DNA from: an uncultured Litoreibacter sp.
GTDB lineage: Bacteria > Pseudomonadota > Alphaproteobacteria > Rhodobacterales > Rhodobacteraceae
Assembly: GCA_947492995.1 (NCBI GenBank)
Contig: CANLOU010000003.1
Coordinates: forward strand, 744,001 to 808,000
Length of the DNA stretch: 64,000 nucleotides
Direction: 5' to 3'
The first letter of the stretch is position 1, and every line of letters starts with the position of its first letter. A program made the translations under genes and the position numbers. The notes below the pieces were generated by a model, which was not told the DNA's origin, made no database searches, and worked only from the letters and a program-made list of their open reading frames with translations. Below, in pieces: positions 20,463 through 30,315 of the stretch.

Positions 20463-22339
20463 CAGCTGGCCCGTTTCATGCCCATCACCCGCGCGCGGGC
20501 CCTTGGGTCGCTGTCAAAGAGCGCTGCGAGCTGTTCGGTCATCGCACCCGCCAATTGTTCGACATCTGTAATTGTCACGGCGCGGTCATAGTAGCGCGTG
20601 ACGTCGTGGCCAATGCCCACGGCGATGAGTTCCACAGCCTTGCGTTTCTCCACCATTGCGATGACATCGCGCAGGTGTTTTTCAAGGTAATTCGCGGGGT
20701 TAACGGACAAAGTTGAGTCGTCCACGGGTGCCCCGTCAGAGATCACCATCAAGATTTTGCGGCTCTCGGGACGGCCCATCATGCGACGATGCGCCCATTC
20801 CAGTGCCTCGCCGTCAATGTTCTCTTTTAACAAGCCCTCTTTCATCATCAGACCCAGATTTGGGCGGGCGCGACGCCATGGGGCGTCGGCGGATTTGTAG
20901 ATGATGTGGCGCAGGTCGTTCAGGCGGCCCGGCTGCTGCGGGCGGCCGTCATTGAGCCAGTTTTCGCGGCTTTGGCCGCCTTTCCACGCGCGGGTGGTGA
21001 AGCCGAGGATCTCTGTTTTGACCTGACAGCGTTCCAAGGTGCGGGCCAGAACGTCCGCACAGATGGCAGCGATGGAGATCGGACGGCCGCGCATGGAGCC
21101 GGAATTATCCAGGAGGAGCGTGACGCAAGTGTCGCGGAATTCAGTATCTTTTTCGACTTTGAAGGATAGCGGCGTTGTGGGGCTGACGATCACGCGGGCC
21201 AGGCGGCCTGCGTCGAGGATGCCTTCTTCGAGGTCGAATTCCCATGAGCGGTTTTGCTGCGCCTGAAGGCGGCGTTGCAGCTTGTTGGCGAGGCGCGACA
21301 CAGCGCCTTTCAAAGGGTCGAGCTGCTGGTCGAGATAGGCGCGCAGGCGCTCCAGCTCAGCGGGTTCGGCCAAGTCTTCGGCTTTGATTTCTTCATCAAA
21401 CTCAGTGGAGTAGACGATGTAGTTCTCATCCGCTTCCGAATGTGGCGCGGGCGGCGGCGGGTCCATCGGGGCCTCGCCCTCGGGCATTTCGGCCTCGTCG
21501 CCCATTTCGGCGTCGGCCATGTCGTCCAGCTGAACCGTGGCTTGAGACGCGTCTTGTTGTTCCTCTTGGCTTTGCTCTGGCGAGGCGTCGGCGTCTTCGG
21601 AATTGTCTTCTTTGTCAGGGTTGGACTGGTCGTCCTGGTCGGCCTGATCCTCGTCTTGGCTGGCCTCGTCTTCTTGATCTTCGTTGATGTCGTCAGGGTC
21701 GTCGCCCAGCTGGTCGCCATAGCCCAGATCGTCGATGATCTGGCGCGCGAATTTGGCGAATTTTGCTTGGTCGGACAACACGTCTTGTAGGTCTTCAAGC
21801 GTGCCGCCAGCGGCCCCTTCGATGAAATCTTTCCACAGATTCATGACGTTACCTGCCGCAGGGGGCAGGTCGCGACCTGTTGCAAGATGTCGGATCAGGT
21901 AGCCTGCGGCAACAGATAGTGGCGCTTGCGCGGCCTCGGTGACGCCGGCGTAGCCTTTGCGGTCTGCCTCGTTGCCAATCTTGGCGTCGATATTGCCCGC
22001 GGTGCCGGGCATGGTGCGGGCGCCCATCGCCTCGCAGCGGGCAGTTTCCATCGCGTCATAAAGATCGCGGGCCATGTTGCCCTGCGGCTCGTAGCGGTTC
22101 GCGGTGCTTGTGTTGTGGAAGCGGCGGCGCAGCGCGTAGGCGTCGGCGGTGCCGCGCGCCAGCAGAACTTCGTCTTTGGTCATGCGGCGGGTGACTTGTG
22201 GCAACCGGACCTGATCGTTGGTCATGCCGGGCGGATCGACGGAATAGCTGACGCCCAGATCAGGATCGTTGGCGAGCGTCTTGGTGGCCTCGGCAAGGGC
22301 CTTTTTGAACGGATCAGCTGGGTTGTCGTTTTGTGCCAT
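20462..22339 (-). CDS. cobT: Cobaltochelatase subunit CobT
   Basis: 625 aa, acidic central region, vWA-type [18 protein letters not shown]; paired with cobS. Confidence 0.93.
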   Translation of the reverse strand: MAQNDNPADPFKKALAEATKTLANDPDLGVSYSVDPPGMTNDQVRLPQVTRRMTKDEVLLARGTADAYALRRRFHNTSTANRYEPQGNMARDLYDAMETARCEAMGARTMPGTAGNIDAKIGNEADRKGYAGVTEAAQAPLSVAAGYLIRHLATGRDLPPAAGNVMNLWKDFIEGAAGGTLEDLQDVLSDQAKFAKFARQIIDDLGYGDQLGDDPDDINEDQEDEASQDEDQADQDDQSNPDKEDNSEDADASPEQSQEEQQDASQATVQLDDMADAEMGDEAEMPEGEAPMDPPPPAPHSEADENYIVYSTEFDEEIKAEDLAEPAELERLRAYLDQQLDPLKGAVSRLANKLQRRLQAQQNRSWEFDLEEGILDAGRLARVIVSPTTPLSFKVEKDTEFRDTCVTLLLDNSGSMRGRPISIAAICADVLARTLERCQVKTEILGFTTRAWKGGQSRENWLNDGRPQQPGRLNDLRHIIYKSADAPWRRARPNLGLMMKEGLLKENIDGEALEWAHRRMMGRPESRKILMVISDGAPVDDSTLSVNPANYLEKHLRDVIAMVEKRKAVELIAVGIGHDVTRYYDRAVTITDVEQLAGAMTEQLAALFDSDPRARARVMGMKRAS

Positions 22340-22439
22340 GATGTGCGTCCTGCGGAGTTAGCGCAACTTAGGATGAAGTGGCCGGATTGGCTATGGGCAA
22401 TGGCCGAGGCCGCATCGCGTGCTTCCCCGCAAGTTTACC

Positions 22440-22892
22440 CTAAAGCTGCTCTGCCAAATTTTTGCAGATTTCCAAATCCGAACTCCACATTTCGTCTGTG
22501 GCGTAGGCGTCCCGCCCTGCTGCCACATTGTTTTTGTAATGCGTGTAGTATTTGCCCGAAGCCGCGAAAGCTGCGGCCACGGCGGCCTTGTTTGCATCGG
22601 CTTCCGCCTCTCCGGTCTCGGCAATGCGCAGTTTGGTGCCTGCTTCAAGGAACAGCGAGACATTGGACTTGGCCTGCAATGTGGCCTTTGGGCCAAGCGC
22701 GGTCTCGCCGATATAGTCCCAGACGGAATGAAACAGCCCGGCGCAGCGCAGTGCGAGGGTGCTTTCAGCGGAGCCCTCATTTACCAATTGTTCCAGAGAC
22801 AGAAAATTCAGGTTTTGCTGCTGTGCGTTGCCAGCGGATGCGGGCAGTACCAAAAGCGCAAGGGCGAGTGCGATTTGCCCTCTTGTCCTCAT
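22440..22892 (-). CDS. Hypothetical secreted protein between cobS and cobT
   Basis: Signal peptide [25 protein letters not shown]; 4-nt overlap with cobS. Confidence 0.75.
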   Translation of the reverse strand: MRTRGQIALALALLVLPASAGNAQQQNLNFLSLEQLVNEGSAESTLALRCAGLFHSVWDYIGETALGPKATLQAKSNVSLFLEAGTKLRIAETGEAEADANKAAVAAAFAASGKYYTHYKNNVAAGRDAYATDEMWSSDLEICKNLAEQL

Positions 22893-23875
22893 CCCAAGCT
22901 CACGGAGGCAGCGCTTTCGGGGAGCTCCTCATCAAAGCAGCGTTGATAGAATTCGGCCACAGTTTCGCGTTCCAGCTCGTCACATTTGTTCAGGAAGGAC
23001 AGCCGGAAGGCGTAGCCTACATCATTGAAAATCAACGCGTTTTGCGCCCAGGCGATAACTGTCCGTGGCGACATCAGCGTGGATAGATCGCCGTTCATAA
23101 AGGCCGTACGCGTCAGGTCGGCGACGGTGACCATCTGGCCCACTTTCTTGCGGCCGTCTTCGGTGTTGTAGAACGGGTTTTTCGCCAAGATGATTGCGGC
23201 TTCGGCGTCGTGGCTGAGGTAGTTCAGGGTGGACACAAGCGACCAACGGTCCATCTGACCTTGGTTGATCTGTTGCGTGCCGTGATAAAGGCCGGTCGTG
23301 TCGCCCAAGCCAACCGTGTTGGCCGTCGCGAAGATGCGGAAATGGGGGTGCGGCTCGATCACCTTGTTCTGGTCGAGAAGCGTCAGCTTGCCGTCGACCT
23401 CCAAAACGCGCTGGATCACGAACATGACGTCGGCGCGGCCCGCGTCGTATTCGTCAAACACGATAGCCGTTGGGTTGCGCAGCGCCCATGGCAGGATGCC
23501 TTCCTGGAACTCGGTTACCTGCACGCCGTCTTTGAGCTTGATGGCGTCCTTGCCGATCAGGTCGATCCGCGAAATGTGGCTGTCGAGGTTCACGCGTACA
23601 CAGGGCCAGTTCAAACGGGCAGCAACCTGTTCGATATGGGTGGATTTACCCGTGCCGTGATAGCCCTGGATCATCACGCGGCGGTTGTGAGTGAAGCCCG
23701 CAAGGATCGCGAGCGTGGTGTCGCGGTCAAACTTGTAGGTGCTGTCAATCTCGGGCACGCGGTCCGTGCGGCTGGCGAACCCTTTGACCTTCATATCGCT
23801 ATCGATTCCAAAGACTTCGCGCACCGAAACGTCCTCGGTAGGTTTCGCGCCCAAATCTATGCTGCCGTCCGCCAT
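22889..23875 (-). CDS. cobS: Cobaltochelatase subunit CobS (AAA+)
   Basis: [40 protein letters not shown]. Confidence 0.95.
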   Translation of the reverse strand: MADGSIDLGAKPTEDVSVREVFGIDSDMKVKGFASRTDRVPEIDSTYKFDRDTTLAILAGFTHNRRVMIQGYHGTGKSTHIEQVAARLNWPCVRVNLDSHISRIDLIGKDAIKLKDGVQVTEFQEGILPWALRNPTAIVFDEYDAGRADVMFVIQRVLEVDGKLTLLDQNKVIEPHPHFRIFATANTVGLGDTTGLYHGTQQINQGQMDRWSLVSTLNYLSHDAEAAIILAKNPFYNTEDGRKKVGQMVTVADLTRTAFMNGDLSTLMSPRTVIAWAQNALIFNDVGYAFRLSFLNKCDELERETVAEFYQRCFDEELPESAASVSLG

Positions 23876-24031
23876 TGTCGTGTCCTTTTCGTTATCCTCT
23901 GCGGGATGCCTCAAATCTTGAGGGAGAGCAAGGGGAAGGGGCGACATGACGCATCATGCCGGGGGCCAAGGCGCGGTATTTTCTTGCATGGCCGCCGCGC
24001 TCGGTTCAAAAATTGGCAGATATAGGAGCAG

Positions 24032-25498
24032 GTGCAAAAAGTGATAAACAAGCTGGCCCAAACCGCCGCATCAGGCGGGGGGGGCATCAAGAACATCCTG
24101 CTGCTGTCGGTCGAGGATTTGAACGACTGGATCGAGCCGTTGGGAGGACACCCAGACGCGGTGACGCCAAACCTGTCCCGATTGGCGGCGCGTGGCACCG
24201 TTTTCGAGCAGGCCTACACACCTGTGCCGGAATGTTCACCCGCCCGCACCGCCGCGCTGTTTGGCCAAGCGCCATGGCGCACCGGCATTTACGGGAACCG
24301 GCACAGCTGGGCCATGAAGTTCCCGCCGCATCAAAGGCGGTCCATCGTGGGGCAGGCGCGGGAGGCGGGGTTCCGCACCTTTGGCGCAGGCAAGGTGTTT
24401 CATTTGGGCAAATCAGGTCTGGATCAGGCCGATTGGGACGACGTGACCTACACGCGCCCCTGGAATTTTCCGCCCGTCAGCAAGGCCGCCCGGCGGGAGC
24501 TGATCGGCAAGCGGGAGGATTTTGGGGTGATGCCCGAAGGCTCCAAGGGCATGCTGGACGACGCCATGTGCGACCAAATGCTGGCGTGGATGCAGCCCGG
24601 TGACGCGGGCAAGTTTTGGGCGCATGGCGTCTATTGCCCGCATCTGCCATTCGTTGCGCCGGAGCGGTTCTTTGACATGATCCCCGACACCGTGCGCATG
24701 CCGCCGGCCTTTGGGAACCGTGGCTTTGACGCGTTGGACGAGACCGAGCTTGAGAGCCTGCCAAAGGCGGCCGCGTCGATGCCCCGGCGCTGGCTAGGGC
24801 GCAAGATTGGCCGAACCGGCGAATATAAAGCGTTTCTCCGCGCCTATTTGGCCTGCGTGGCCTATGCCGACAGCATTGTCGGACGGATTTTGGATCATCT
24901 GGACGAGACGGGCCTGAGTGACAGCACGCTGATCCTGTTTTGGTCCGACCACGGCTGGCAGCTGGGCGAAAAGCTGGCCTTCAAGAAGTTTACGCTGTGG
25001 GAACGCGCCCTGCGGGTGCCGTTGATGATGGCAGGGCCGGGGGTGCCGGTCGGGCGATGTGACGCGCCGGTATCGCTGCTGGATATGTACCCGACCCTGC
25101 TGTCAACGATGAAGCATGAGGCCCCGCATGCGTTGGATGGCCAAGACCTGTGGGACGTCTTGCAAGGGACCGCCGCGCATACTCACAGCGTGTCGGTCTA
25201 TGAGGCGGAAGGAAAACAGGCCTCGGTCGCGGGGCAGCTGTCGGCAAGTGTGCGCTCTGCGTCGCATCGGCTGATCCACTACCACGACGGGACGGGCGAG
25301 TTGTATGACCACCGCGTTGATCCGTTTGAGAAAAACACGCTTCTGGACCCCGCGCGGATGATCGCGGATCAGGAGCTGCCCGATGACTTGATGGAGATCC
25401 TGCTGGACCTGATGGAGCAGTTGCCCGAGATGGCCGCACCCCTTGATCCCGCGGTTTTGCCGCCCGACCTGGACACGCTTTACCGGCCGAACAACTAG
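24032..25498 (+). CDS. Sulfatase (alkaline-phosphatase superfamily)
   Basis: NILLLSVEDLNDWIEPLGGH...; C/S-x-P-x-R core (CSPARTAAL); SDHGWQLGEK. Confidence 0.88.
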   Translation: MQKVINKLAQTAASGGGGIKNILLLSVEDLNDWIEPLGGHPDAVTPNLSRLAARGTVFEQAYTPVPECSPARTAALFGQAPWRTGIYGNRHSWAMKFPPHQRRSIVGQAREAGFRTFGAGKVFHLGKSGLDQADWDDVTYTRPWNFPPVSKAARRELIGKREDFGVMPEGSKGMLDDAMCDQMLAWMQPGDAGKFWAHGVYCPHLPFVAPERFFDMIPDTVRMPPAFGNRGFDALDETELESLPKAAASMPRRWLGRKIGRTGEYKAFLRAYLACVAYADSIVGRILDHLDETGLSDSTLILFWSDHGWQLGEKLAFKKFTLWERALRVPLMMAGPGVPVGRCDAPVSLLDMYPTLLSTMKHEAPHALDGQDLWDVLQGTAAHTHSVSVYEAEGKQASVAGQLSASVRSASHRLIHYHDGTGELYDHRVDPFEKNTLLDPARMIADQELPDDLMEILLDLMEQLPEMAAPLDPAVLPPDLDTLYRPNN

Positions 25499-26133
25499 TC
25501 CGAAAAGCTGCGGCTTTCCTTGATCTGATCCCAGGCCCAGACCACCTGCTGCAGCTGGTCCTCGTCGGCTCGGTTGCCGCCATTCATGTCGGGGTGCAGG
25601 ACTTTGATGAGCGATTTGTAGAGCGCGCGCAGCTCTTTCTTTGTCATGTTGGGCTTGCCGTCGAGGATCTCCAACGCTTGGCGCTCGACCGGGGGGAGCT
25701 TGCGCCCGCCGCCGTCGGGATTGCGGCCCGGATTTCGGGTGGCGTTTTCGCCCAGAACCGACATCGGGTCATCTACGCCCAGCCTAGACCACGCCCGCTG
25801 TTCTTCGCCTTTTTTCATAGGCTTAGTGGGGCGCTCCCAGACCTTGTCAGACGACATTTGCCGTTCCATTTCTTCCTGAGTGTGGGTCTCGAAGAAGTTC
25901 CATTTCAGGTTGTATTCGCGGGCATGTGCTTTGCAGAACCAGTAGAAATCATCCAGCACATCAGGGCTTTTGGGGGCGCGGTATTGACCGGGTTCCTGGC
26001 AATCGGGGGCCTCGCACTGGCGCTGCGATGTTTCCACGGCACCGGACATGCCGCGGCGGCCGCGGGCGCGTTTCTTTTTGTCGGTGGAAACGGACATATC
26101 GAATTGAAATGGATCAAACGGTTCGCGCGCCAT
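25495..26133 (-). CDS. J-domain (DnaJ-like) protein
   Basis: C-terminal ALYKSLIKVLHPDMNGGNR (HPD motif). Confidence 0.88.
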   Translation of the reverse strand: MAREPFDPFQFDMSVSTDKKKRARGRRGMSGAVETSQRQCEAPDCQEPGQYRAPKSPDVLDDFYWFCKAHAREYNLKWNFFETHTQEEMERQMSSDKVWERPTKPMKKGEEQRAWSRLGVDDPMSVLGENATRNPGRNPDGGGRKLPPVERQALEILDGKPNMTKKELRALYKSLIKVLHPDMNGGNRADEDQLQQVVWAWDQIKESRSFSD

Positions 26134-26207
26134 CACTATGCCTTTCGTAAATGGAGTGGAGAGTTTAGTGTTTTTCCGAGCAAGGTGAAGGGGCAAAGGG
26201 CACAAAT

Positions 26208-26471
26208 ATGGGAATAGTTTCGGAAATTGAGCAAAAGCTCGCGGAGGCGTTTCAACCCAGCGTGTTGGAGGTTGTTGATGACAGCGAAAGCCATCGCGGG
26301 CATGCGGGATTTCAGGAGGGCGGCGAGAGCCATTTCAATGTGAAAATCGTCGCGGACGGCTTCGGGGGCATGTCACGGATTGCCCGCCACAGGGCGGTGC
26401 ATGCGGCCATCGGGCCGGAGATTATTGCCCGGATACACGCGCTGGCGCTGGACATTTCAGACGGTCAATAA
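26208..26471 (+). CDS. BolA family protein
   Basis: EVVDDSESHRGHAGFQEGGESHFNVKIVADGF...RHRAVHAAIG. Confidence 0.93.
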   Translation: MGIVSEIEQKLAEAFQPSVLEVVDDSESHRGHAGFQEGGESHFNVKIVADGFGGMSRIARHRAVHAAIGPEIIARIHALALDISDGQ

Positions 26472-26486
26472 GCGGGGGGCAAAGCC

Positions 26487-26912
26487 CTATTCGGCGGCGA
26501 CGTCGCGGCGCTTTTCAGGGTCGTCATTGGCCACGTCCCACGCGTCATCCTCAGACGCGACCTCAATCGTTTCTTCAATGATTTCAGGCTCTTGTGGGGT
26601 TTCCACTTCTTCGACCTCTTCCACGGGGGCTGCGAGGGCGAGGGTTTCTTCTGCGGCTTCGACCTCTTCGGCGACCTCAGCGACGGGGCGGCGGAAGACC
26701 AGCATGGAGTGGTATTTGACGGTCTTGCCAGTGAGGCCCTGACGTTCCTCGCAAGGCAGGGTGTCGGCGCGGAGATATTCCCAGCCATCGGTGCCCATCT
26801 CGTTCATCAGGCCGGTGATGGCATTGGCGAATTTCGCGGCCGCGCCGCGTTGGCCTTTGCCGGATTTGCCTTTGCGAGGGGCCGGAACGGCGCGGTACTC
26901 AAAAGCTGACAT
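26487..26912 (-). CDS. DUF4177-domain protein
   Basis: MSAFEYRAVPAPRKGKSGKGQRGAAAKFANAITGLMNEMGTDGWEYLRADTLP. Confidence 0.75.
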   Translation of the reverse strand: MSAFEYRAVPAPRKGKSGKGQRGAAAKFANAITGLMNEMGTDGWEYLRADTLPCEERQGLTGKTVKYHSMLVFRRPVAEVAEEVEAAEETLALAAPVEEVEEVETPQEPEIIEETIEVASEDDAWDVANDDPEKRRDVAAE

Positions 26913-27043
26913 GATGGCGGACTCCCGTTGAAAACAGCCTCTTTTCTAGCAGCCGCGCAGGCCCCGATCAAGTAGAGCTGCCGCGTCTTGCAGGCAGGTG
27001 GTGCAAAGGGGAGACGGGGGAGATTTAGGGGCCAAATCGCAAA

Positions 27044-27076
27044 TGTGTATTTGATGTGTATTTCATATGTATTTCA
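27044..27076. repeat. Three 11-bp direct repeats TGTGTATTTGA/TGTGTATTTCA/TATGTATTTCA
   Basis: Direct reading; 3' of the TPR gene at 27111-28880. Confidence 0.6.
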
Positions 27077-27110
27077 TGCGCATGGCGGTTGAGGGGGCTG
27101 ATTGGACAAA

Positions 27111-28880
27111 TCAGCCGTCGAGGGCCGCGATTTCGGCGAGGATGCGGTCGCGGGTGCGGGTGGCAGACGCGTGGTCATAGGAGGTGTGTTCGGGGTCTAA
27201 CACCGTCAATGCGTCCTCGACATGAGACAGCGCCTCGTGCAGATGCGGGAGAGGCGCGTCGGTCGCGTCATGATCGGCGATGGCCTCTTCTGCGAGTGCC
27301 AAATTCTTCATTGTCGTGGCCCAGTCCACGGGGTGGTCGGCTTTGGTGCGGACGGTGAGGGCGTCGCGAAAGGCGGTGACAGCCTCTGCCAGCAGGGCGG
27401 TGCCGTCCGGCCCGTCGGTGCGGATGCCTTGGTTGCTGAGAGCTGTGGCGAGGTTCTGGGTGGTCGTGGCCCATTGCACGGGGTGGTCGACTTTGGTGCG
27501 GACGGTGAGGGCGTCGCGATAGGCGGTGACGGCCTCTGCCAGCAGGGCGGTGCCGTCCGGTCCGTCGGTGCGGCTGCCTTGGTTGCGGAGGACGGCGGCG
27601 AGGTTCTGGGTGGTCCCGGCCCAGTGCACGGGGTGGTCGACTTTTGTGAGAACGGTGAGGGCGTCGCGATAGGCGGTGACGGCCTCTGCCAGCAGGGCGG
27701 TGCCGTCCGGCCCGTCGGTGCGGGTGCCTTGGTTGCGGAGGACGGCGGCGAGGTTCTGGGTGGTCCCGGCCCAGTACACGGGGTGGTCGACTTTGGTGAG
27801 AACGGTGAGTGCGTCGCGATAGGCGGTGACGGCCTCTGCCAGCAGGGCGGTGCCGTCCGGCCCGTCGGTGCGGATGCCTTGTTCTTGGAGGGCTGTGGCG
27901 AGGTTCTGGGTGGTAGTGGCCCAGTCCACGGGGTGGTCGACTTTGGTGCGGACGGTGAGGGCGTCGCGATAGGCGGTGACGGCCTCTGCCAGGAGGGCGG
28001 TGCCGTCCGGCCCGTCGGTGCGGATGCCTTGGTCAACGAGGGCATTGGCGAGGTTCTGGGTGTAGGCTGCCCAATCTCTTTGGTTTTGCGTATTTTGGAG
28101 CGCGTCTATTGCGGGGCGGATGATTTCAATGGCACGGGGCAGGCCGGTGCCGCCGTATCGCAGGCCGTGGTTGTAGAGGTCCTTAAAGTATGAGTTACGG
28201 CGTATTGCCATTTGGTCGACGTCGATGTCTCGGAAGGACTCTGCGGCTGCGGTGAAGATTTGGAAGGCTTGGTCGGGGCGGTTGCGGAGCAACGCGTTTT
28301 GGGCACGGGCTTCTTGGGTTGAGGAGAATATTTCGGCTTCGACCTCTGCCACGCGGGAGAGCAGGGTTTCAACTTCGTCGAAATCCAGCTTTTCGGCTGC
28401 GTGTTGGGCGGCGGCTTTGAGGTTGTGTGTGGCCTCGATCCGAGGGTCGATGTTTTCGATGATGGTGCGGTAGCTGCGGTATTCTTTTGCTTTTTGGGTG
28501 AGGAGTTGTTGGAGTTGGCCCTCTGAAAGCGTGTGTGGTGTTTCGATCTCGAACCGGGAGGCGAGGAGTTCGAGTTGGTCGCGTGTCAGCGCGCTGATGT
28601 TTTCAAGTTGATCTTTCGGGGACATCTGGGCGCGGTGTTGAAGCGCGTCAATTTCTTCGTCTGTGATCCCGAGCGCGTCGGAGAGGCGTTTGATGGTGGT
28701 GGTCGCGGGATTGGCGACCTTTCCTGTTTCCAGCTTGGAGATATCGCCTTTGCGTTTCTCGGCCTCCTCAGCGTCAAGATTGGGATAGAGCGCACAGGCG
28801 AGTTGTCCTTGCGTCGTTTTGGTCTCCGCGCGTTTGCGTTTGATGAGACGGCCAAAGGCAGCGCCGAAACTGTCTTGCAT
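27111..28880 (-). CDS. XRE-type HTH plus tetratricopeptide repeat protein (paralog A)
   Basis: N-terminal HTH (GRLIKRKRAETKTTQGQLACALYPN...DISKLETGKVANPATTTIKRLSDALGI); C-terminal array of 50-aa TPR-like units ALLAEAVTAYRDALTVxTKxDHPVxWA(T/G)TTQNLAxxLxxQGxRTDGPDGT. Confidence 0.88.
   Translation of the reverse strand: MQDSFGAAFGRLIKRKRAETKTTQGQLACALYPNLDAEEAEKRKGDISKLETGKVANPATTTIKRLSDALGITDEEIDALQHRAQMSPKDQLENISALTRDQLELLASRFEIETPHTLSEGQLQQLLTQKAKEYRSYRTIIENIDPRIEATHNLKAAAQHAAEKLDFDEVETLLSRVAEVEAEIFSSTQEARAQNALLRNRPDQAFQIFTAAAESFRDIDVDQMAIRRNSYFKDLYNHGLRYGGTGLPRAIEIIRPAIDALQNTQNQRDWAAYTQNLANALVDQGIRTDGPDGTALLAEAVTAYRDALTVRTKVDHPVDWATTTQNLATALQEQGIRTDGPDGTALLAEAVTAYRDALTVLTKVDHPVYWAGTTQNLAAVLRNQGTRTDGPDGTALLAEAVTAYRDALTVLTKVDHPVHWAGTTQNLAAVLRNQGSRTDGPDGTALLAEAVTAYRDALTVRTKVDHPVQWATTTQNLATALSNQGIRTDGPDGTALLAEAVTAFRDALTVRTKADHPVDWATTMKNLALAEEAIADHDATDAPLPHLHEALSHVEDALTVLDPEHTSYDHASATRTRDRILAEIAALDG
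27330..28080 (-). repeat. About five 150-bp in-frame tandem repeats within TPR paralog A
   Basis: GCGTCGCGA(T/A)AGGCGGTGAC recurs at 27361, 27511, 27661, 27811, 27961 (exact 150-bp spacing). Confidence 0.9.
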
Positions 28881-29034
28881 CTCTAACCTTCCCTAACCAC
28901 CGCTCAAACTTTCAACCACTTTGTCTCAAACCTTTGGGGACCTGAAAAAGCGGTGGCACATCAGCACATTGGGCCCGTGGGCAATGATGCTCGCGAACTT
29001 GGCCGAGTTCAAATTAATTCGAAAGGTGATCGAA

Positions 29035-29181
29035 ATGTTTGAACTTATGAAGAAATTGTGGGGCCCGAAGGGGCTGAACCTTGCCTTGGCGGCGGTCTGC
29101 GTTGCGGGCGCGTTTGGGGCGTCGCCGATGGTGGTGTGTCTGGCGTCGGCTGCGATCTGCGTGGGGTTGGCGTTTTATTGA
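29035..29181 (+). CDS. Putative 48-aa hydrophobic small protein
   Basis: MFELMKKLWGPKGLNLALAAVCVAGAFGASPMVVCLASAAICVGLAFY; GAAAGG SD-like sequence upstream. Confidence 0.5.
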   Translation: MFELMKKLWGPKGLNLALAAVCVAGAFGASPMVVCLASAAICVGLAFY

Positions 29182-29187
29182 GTGATT

Positions 29188-29308
29188 GGGATGGCTGGAC
29201 GACTCGCGGCTGCGCCGACGCCCCGCCCGCCATCCCGTGTGTGGGGGGCTGTGGCTGATGGGTGCTGCTCTCGGTGATTTTCTTTGAAAATGCACCTGCC
29301 GCCCACTG
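29188..29308. repeat. Dispersed structured repeat, copy 1
   Basis: GGGATGGCTGGACGACTCGCGGCTGCGCCGACGCCCCGCCCGCCATCCC plus GGTGCTGCTCTCGG..TTTTC..GAAAA..CACCTGCCGCCCACT; matches copy 2 at 37046-37170. Confidence 0.75.
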
Positions 29309-29323
29309 CGCGTCTGCGCTTCG

Positions 29324-29524
29324 CTAGGGCAGACGCGCGGGGCAGCCGGTGCCGCCTATGCCGTCGCCGCTGACGGCCTCCGCCGTGCAGTCGATGCCGT
29401 CCTTGGCCAAGGGGGCGGGGGCCTCGTTTAGGGCGGGCTCGACGATGATGACCTCGGCCTCCGGCGCGGGGGCTGCGCAGGCTGCGGCGAGCAGGAGCGT
29501 GAGGGCGGCGAGGGCGCGGGTCAT
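29324..29524 (-). CDS. Small putative lipoprotein
   Basis: MTRALAALTLLLAAACAAPAPEAE (lipobox LAAAC). Confidence 0.6.
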   Translation of the reverse strand: MTRALAALTLLLAAACAAPAPEAEVIIVEPALNEAPAPLAKDGIDCTAEAVSGDGIGGTGCPARLP

Positions 29525-30267
29525 TGGGCGTCATCCTGTTGGTCGGAGCGGGCGGGGTAGAAATAGGCCCCGGCCCTGAACCTATGGGTGGCGGCATCTG
29601 CGTGCAACGCCTTCATGGCAGCGGCCTGTTGGGAGAGCTCCTCGAACAGCGCCATTTGCCGGGTGTGGTGGTAGGTGGCGAGCTTTTGGGTCTGCGCCTC
29701 TGTCAGGCCGTCGTAATGGACCGCGCGCTCGAAATGGGGGGGCGTGTGGCCGGTGACGTTGTCGGTGGCGGCCGAGACGTGGTCGGCGAGGTTGTGGGCG
29801 AGGTAGCTGAGCTGGTCCTCGGAGCCCGCGAGCGGCTGGTAGGACCTGTGTTGCAGGGTGATTTGGTCTTGGTCAACGGCGATGGTGCCCGCGGCGTGCA
29901 GCGCGTCGAGCATCGTGCGGGGGTGGACGTCGCGGAGGATGGAGTGGGCCAGCGCCTCGAAGGAGGGGGCGGGACCGGATTTCGGGAGTGGGCGGCTTTG
30001 GTAGGCGGGGTCGGTCTGCCAGCGGGCGATGAGCGTGGCGAGGTGGTTGGGGCGTTCCTGACGGGGCGGCTCGGCGCGGAGGCGGGCGATGTCGCGGCGT
30101 TGCAGGCCGGTGACCACGGAGATGCGGCTGTCGGTTTTGGCACCGGCCCGCGTGGCGGCGGCGACGTAATGGGCTTTGAGCCGCTCGGCGAGGTCGGGGA
30201 AGGCGATGCCGCGCGCGACCATGAGGCGGGCGAGGGAGGCGAGCAGGGTGTCAAGGATCTGAAGCAT
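29521..30267 (-). CDS. DUF6502-like protein (start at 30267 favoured over 30285)
   Basis: MLQILDTLLASLARLMVARGIAFPDLAERLKAHYVAAATR...RISVVTGLQRRDIARLR. Confidence 0.7.
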   Translation of the reverse strand: MLQILDTLLASLARLMVARGIAFPDLAERLKAHYVAAATRAGAKTDSRISVVTGLQRRDIARLRAEPPRQERPNHLATLIARWQTDPAYQSRPLPKSGPAPSFEALAHSILRDVHPRTMLDALHAAGTIAVDQDQITLQHRSYQPLAGSEDQLSYLAHNLADHVSAATDNVTGHTPPHFERAVHYDGLTEAQTQKLATYHHTRQMALFEELSQQAAAMKALHADAATHRFRAGAYFYPARSDQQDDAQ

Positions 30268-30268
30268 A

Positions 30269-30285
30269 ATGTGCATTTTGCACAT
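30269..30285. promoter_or_regulatory. Operator-like inverted repeat ATGTGCA-TTT-TGCACAT
   Basis: Perfect 7-bp arms (8 bp with flanking A/T) in divergent promoter region. Confidence 0.6.
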
Positions 30286-30315
30286 TTTTGTTGACGAGGC
30301 CAGCGGAATCGTGAG

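Noticed and set aside
27330-28080. 150-bp tandem repeats considered as CRISPR or satellite DNA
   Set aside because: Unit length is an exact multiple of 3, remains in frame and encodes TPR-like units; no spacer/repeat alternation
29045-29233. Minus-strand ORFs starting MAGGASAQPRVVQP, also seen at 36973-37155
   Set aside because: Identical start arises from reading through the dispersed structured repeat; no other coding evidence
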